Shown here: positions 13,272 to 14,832 of the stretch, piece by piece
How positions within the stretch are numbered: position 1 is the stretch's first letter
Layout of the letters: each line of letters opens with the position of its first letter
Source of the DNA: Enterosoma sp964427595
GTDB taxonomy: Bacteria > Bacillota_I > Bacilli_A > RFN20 > CAG-288
Direction: 5' to 3'
Assembly: GCA_964427595.1 (NCBI GenBank)
Contig: CAYRUQ010000025.1
Coordinates: forward strand, 1 to 14,832
DNA: 14,832 bases
The notes under the pieces: model-generated
Seen by the model: only the letters and a program-made list of their open reading frames with translations
Told to the model about the DNA's origin: nothing
Database searches by the model: none
Program-made: the position numbers and the translations under genes

Positions 13272-13997
13272 ATGATCAAAGCTTTCTTTTTCGATTTAGA
13301 TGGCACTTTACTTCCCTTAGATGAGCAAGTGTTCACACAGAATTATTTCAAGCTTCTGACTAAGAGAGTGGCACCTTTAGGATATGAGCCTAAGAAGTTG
13401 ATTGACACCGTTTGGAAAGGCACTTATGCCATGTATACAAACGATGGAAAGCTCAGTAACAAAGATGTCTTCTGGAAATATTTTGCTTCTGTGTATGGAG
13501 AAGAAAAACTTTCTGATATAGCTGTCTTTGATGATTTCTATGCTACTGATTTTCTCTCTTTAAAAAGCCTTTGTGATTCTAATGATTTATCTGTATCTAT
13601 CATCAAGAAAGCACGTGAATTAGCTTCTCATGTAGTATTAGCAACTAATCCGATTTTTCCTAAGATAGCGACCATAGGCAGAATGGGATTTATCGGATTA
13701 AAAGAAGAAGACTTTGACTTTATCAGCACATATGAGAATTTCTCATTTTCTAAGCCTAACCCGATGTACTTCATCACCCTTCTTAAGAAGTTTGATCTTA
13801 AACCAGAGGAAGTCATTCTCTTTGGAAATAACAATTACGAAGATGGTGATTGTGCTTTAAAAGCGGGTGGTATCAAGACTTATTTGGTTGGTAAATATAT
13901 CATTCATAATCCTAAATCTACTAACACTTATCCAGAAATCACGATGGAAGAAGTCATACCAACTATGGAGAGAGAGTATCAAGAACACTTGAAATAG
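13272..13997 (+). CDS. HAD-superfamily hydrolase
   Basis: This 241-residue HAD phosphatase-like protein has motif I FFFDLDGTL (D8, D10), motif II T125 in LATNP, and motif III K161 in SKPNP. Motif IV reads FGNNNYEDGD (184-193), where the first Asp of the usual GD or GND form is replaced by Asn, leaving E190/D191 as the likely metal ligands. The segment from about 15 to 110 is a helical cap. The substrate is unknown, and the divergent position next to xylAB does not prove a sugar-phosphate role. The start is the ATG at 13272 with AAGGAG 7 bases upstream; an in-frame TTG at 13251 lies ahead of that site and is rejected. Transcribed alone and ended by a bidirectional terminator. Confidence 0.87.
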   Translation: MIKAFFFDLDGTLLPLDEQVFTQNYFKLLTKRVAPLGYEPKKLIDTVWKGTYAMYTNDGKLSNKDVFWKYFASVYGEEKLSDIAVFDDFYATDFLSLKSLCDSNDLSVSIIKKARELASHVVLATNPIFPKIATIGRMGFIGLKEEDFDFISTYENFSFSKPNPMYFITLLKKFDLKPEEVILFGNNNYEDGDCALKAGGIKTYLVGKYIIHNPKSTNTYPEITMEEVIPTMEREYQEHLK

Positions 13998-13998
13998 A

Positions 13999-14024
13999 AA
14001 AATCGGAGGTCAGCCTCCGATTTT
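13999..14024. terminator. Bidirectional terminator between convergent genes
   Basis: A perfect 11-pair stem, AAAATCGGAGG with CCTCCGATTTT, closes a TCAG loop. A- and T-runs lie on the two sides, so it can serve both the HAD gene (+) and the acetyltransferase (-). Confidence 0.9.
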
Positions 14025-14039
14025 CTTTTAATGACAATA

Positions 14040-14609
14040 TCAGTCGTAAATAGATTTGATGACTTTAGCAGGTGAACCGACAGCAATCATATCAGCTGGC
14101 ACATCTTTAGTGACGAGACTTCCAGCTCCGATGATGGCGTTATCACCGATAGTGACACCAGGTAATATTATGCTACCAGAACCGATCCAAACATTCTTTC
14201 CGATATGAATAGCTTTAGGAATCATGTCTCTTCTTTCACTAGGGAGTTTGCAGTGATTGAGAGTTAGGAGCATGACTCCATGTCCGATTAAGACACCATC
14301 GCCAAGGTAGATACCACCTTGGTCTTGAAACTGACAACAGGCGTTGATGAAGACTCCTTTTCCGATATGGATGTTTCTTCCACAATCGGTGTAGAAAGGA
14401 GTGAAGACACGGAAGTTTTCATCGAGTTTGCTTCCTGTTATCTCTTCCATGATTTTGATGTTCTCTTCATCACTGTGATAAGAGTTATTAAGTTTATCAA
14501 GAAGCTTTCTTACTCTCTCACTCATCTGATGCATGATGACATGTTCAGGAGAACCACCTTTGATTCTAGTTCCAGCATCGTATTTAGCTAGCAAGTCTTT
14601 TTCAGTCAT
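14040..14609 (-). CDS. Hexapeptide-repeat O-acetyltransferase (maltose/galactoside acetyltransferase-like)
   Basis: This 189-residue enzyme moves an acetyl group from acetyl-CoA to a hydroxyl of a sugar or related acceptor. The N-terminal helical Mac-type region (about 1-60) is followed by left-handed beta-helix turns (about 75-180), seen as repeats of the I-G-x-x-V type (IHIGKGVFINA, IGKNVWIGSGSIIL, IGDNAIIGAGSLV). H119 in LTLNH is the expected catalytic base. It ends with the usual VGSPAKVI loop. The acceptor is not predictable. The start is the ATG at 14609 with GGAGGG about 5 bases upstream; earlier in-frame starts lack a site. It lies directly after the terminator of the tRNA gene with no room for an obvious promoter. 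Confidence 0.88.
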   Translation of the reverse strand: MTEKDLLAKYDAGTRIKGGSPEHVIMHQMSERVRKLLDKLNNSYHSDEENIKIMEEITGSKLDENFRVFTPFYTDCGRNIHIGKGVFINACCQFQDQGGIYLGDGVLIGHGVMLLTLNHCKLPSERRDMIPKAIHIGKNVWIGSGSIILPGVTIGDNAIIGAGSLVTKDVPADMIAVGSPAKVIKSIYD

Positions 14610-14619
14610 GTAACCCTCC

Positions 14620-14653
14620 ATGAAAAGAAAAAACTTGACGCAAAGCGTCAAGT
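14620..14653 (-). terminator. Rho-independent terminator of the initiator tRNA gene
   Basis: A perfect 9-pair stem, ACTTGACGC with GCGTCAAGT (14633-14653), has a 3-base loop. On the minus strand it is followed by a T-rich run through 14623. It ends the tRNA transcript 11 bases before the acetyltransferase ATG. Confidence 0.9.
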
Positions 14654-14667
14654 CCTTGAGTTTTAAC

Positions 14668-14739
14668 TAGCGGGGACAAGATTTGAACTTGCGACCTCCA
14701 GGTTATGAGCCTGACGAGCTTCCACTGCTCTACCCCGCG
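14668..14739 (-). tRNA. Initiator tRNA-fMet (anticodon CAU)
   Basis: This 72-base cloverleaf has acceptor CGCGGGG with CCCCGCU, D arm GAGC/GCUC with the initiator-type A11:U24 pair, anticodon loop CUCAUAA, T arm GCAAG/CUUGU with loop UUCAAAU, and discriminator A73. Position 1 does not pair with 72 (C1 against U72; usually C1 against A72), the initiator hallmark. The anticodon stem carries A29:U41, G30:C40 and G31:C39 instead of three G:C pairs. CCA is not encoded. Confidence 0.95.
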
Positions 14740-14755
14740 ATGTAAACGCCCAAGT

Positions 14756-14784
14756 AATATATCACTTCTCTTGTGTGAATGCAA
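14756..14784 (-). promoter_or_regulatory. Promoter of the initiator tRNA gene
   Basis: On the minus strand, TTGCAT (14779-14784) and TATATT (14756-14761) are exactly 17 bases apart. The predicted start is only about 10 bases before the mature tRNA. Nothing else is supported out to the window edge. Confidence 0.75.
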
Positions 14785-14832
14785 GATTACTTCTTACTTC
14801 AAACTATTTAGAGCTTTAACTATTAAAGATAG

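Noticed and set aside
14602..14784. 60-codon minus-strand open frame
   Set aside because: It reads straight through the tRNA, its terminator and its promoter.
1..14832. CRISPR array, insertion sequence, phage or restriction genes
   Set aside because: No regular direct repeats with spacers, transposase, integrase or restriction motifs were seen. The only candidate mobile gene is the AAA/DUF4143 ATPase, which lacks transposase or integrase neighbours.

Overview
The window looks like a chromosomal segment of a low-GC Gram-positive lineage (Bacillota or a wall-less/Mollicutes-related relative). The evidence is the AT-rich sequence, strong AAGGAG-type ribosome binding sites, TTGNNN-17-TATAAT-type promoters, the rpsF-ssb-rpsR operon, a CcpA-type cre box, and an initiator tRNA without encoded CCA. 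UGA is used as a stop and tryptophans are encoded by UGG in the genes read here, so the standard bacterial code (table 11) fits. No phage, IS, CRISPR or toxin-antitoxin locus is recognisable. Most genes are housekeeping or central metabolism.

Layout. Bases 1-95 hold the last codons of an upstream gene and its terminator. Bases 203-4463 (+) form one tightly packed unit: a HAD phosphatase, two divergent tandem MgtE-type Mg2+ channels, and a compact SRAP (abasic-site DNA-protein crosslink) protein. This unit converges, with interlocking stop codons, on a SpoU/TrmH-family RNA methyltransferase (-). Upstream of the methyltransferase on the minus strand is rpsF-ssb-rpsR, with a leader resembling the S6:S18 autoregulatory RNA and a strong terminator. 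An AAA ATPase/DUF4143 gene (-) follows, flanked by AT-rich repeat-containing DNA. Next is a Y-family translesion polymerase-YolD pair (-).

The right half carries xylA-xylB (-), the isomerase and kinase that turn D-xylose into D-xylulose 5-phosphate. The promoter has a near-consensus -35/-10 pair, a cre box over the -35 and an inverted repeat just after the predicted transcription start. A roughly 500-base gene-free divergent region leads to a second HAD hydrolase (+), a bidirectional terminator, a hexapeptide-repeat O-acetyltransferase (-), and an initiator tRNA-Met (-) with its own promoter and terminator.

Most notable observations: (i) two genes (the first HAD phosphatase and the Y-family polymerase) appear to be leaderless; (ii) a 113-base element upstream of the polymerase has two interleaved inverted repeats (pseudoknot topology); (iii) a seven-codon micro-ORF links xylA to xylB by AUGA overlaps at both ends; (iv) the initiator tRNA has A29:U41 in place of the usual G29:C41; (v) the two MgtE paralogues share a non-standard pore-loop motif. 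I found no clearly new multi-gene system. The novelty candidates are regulatory or RNA-level.
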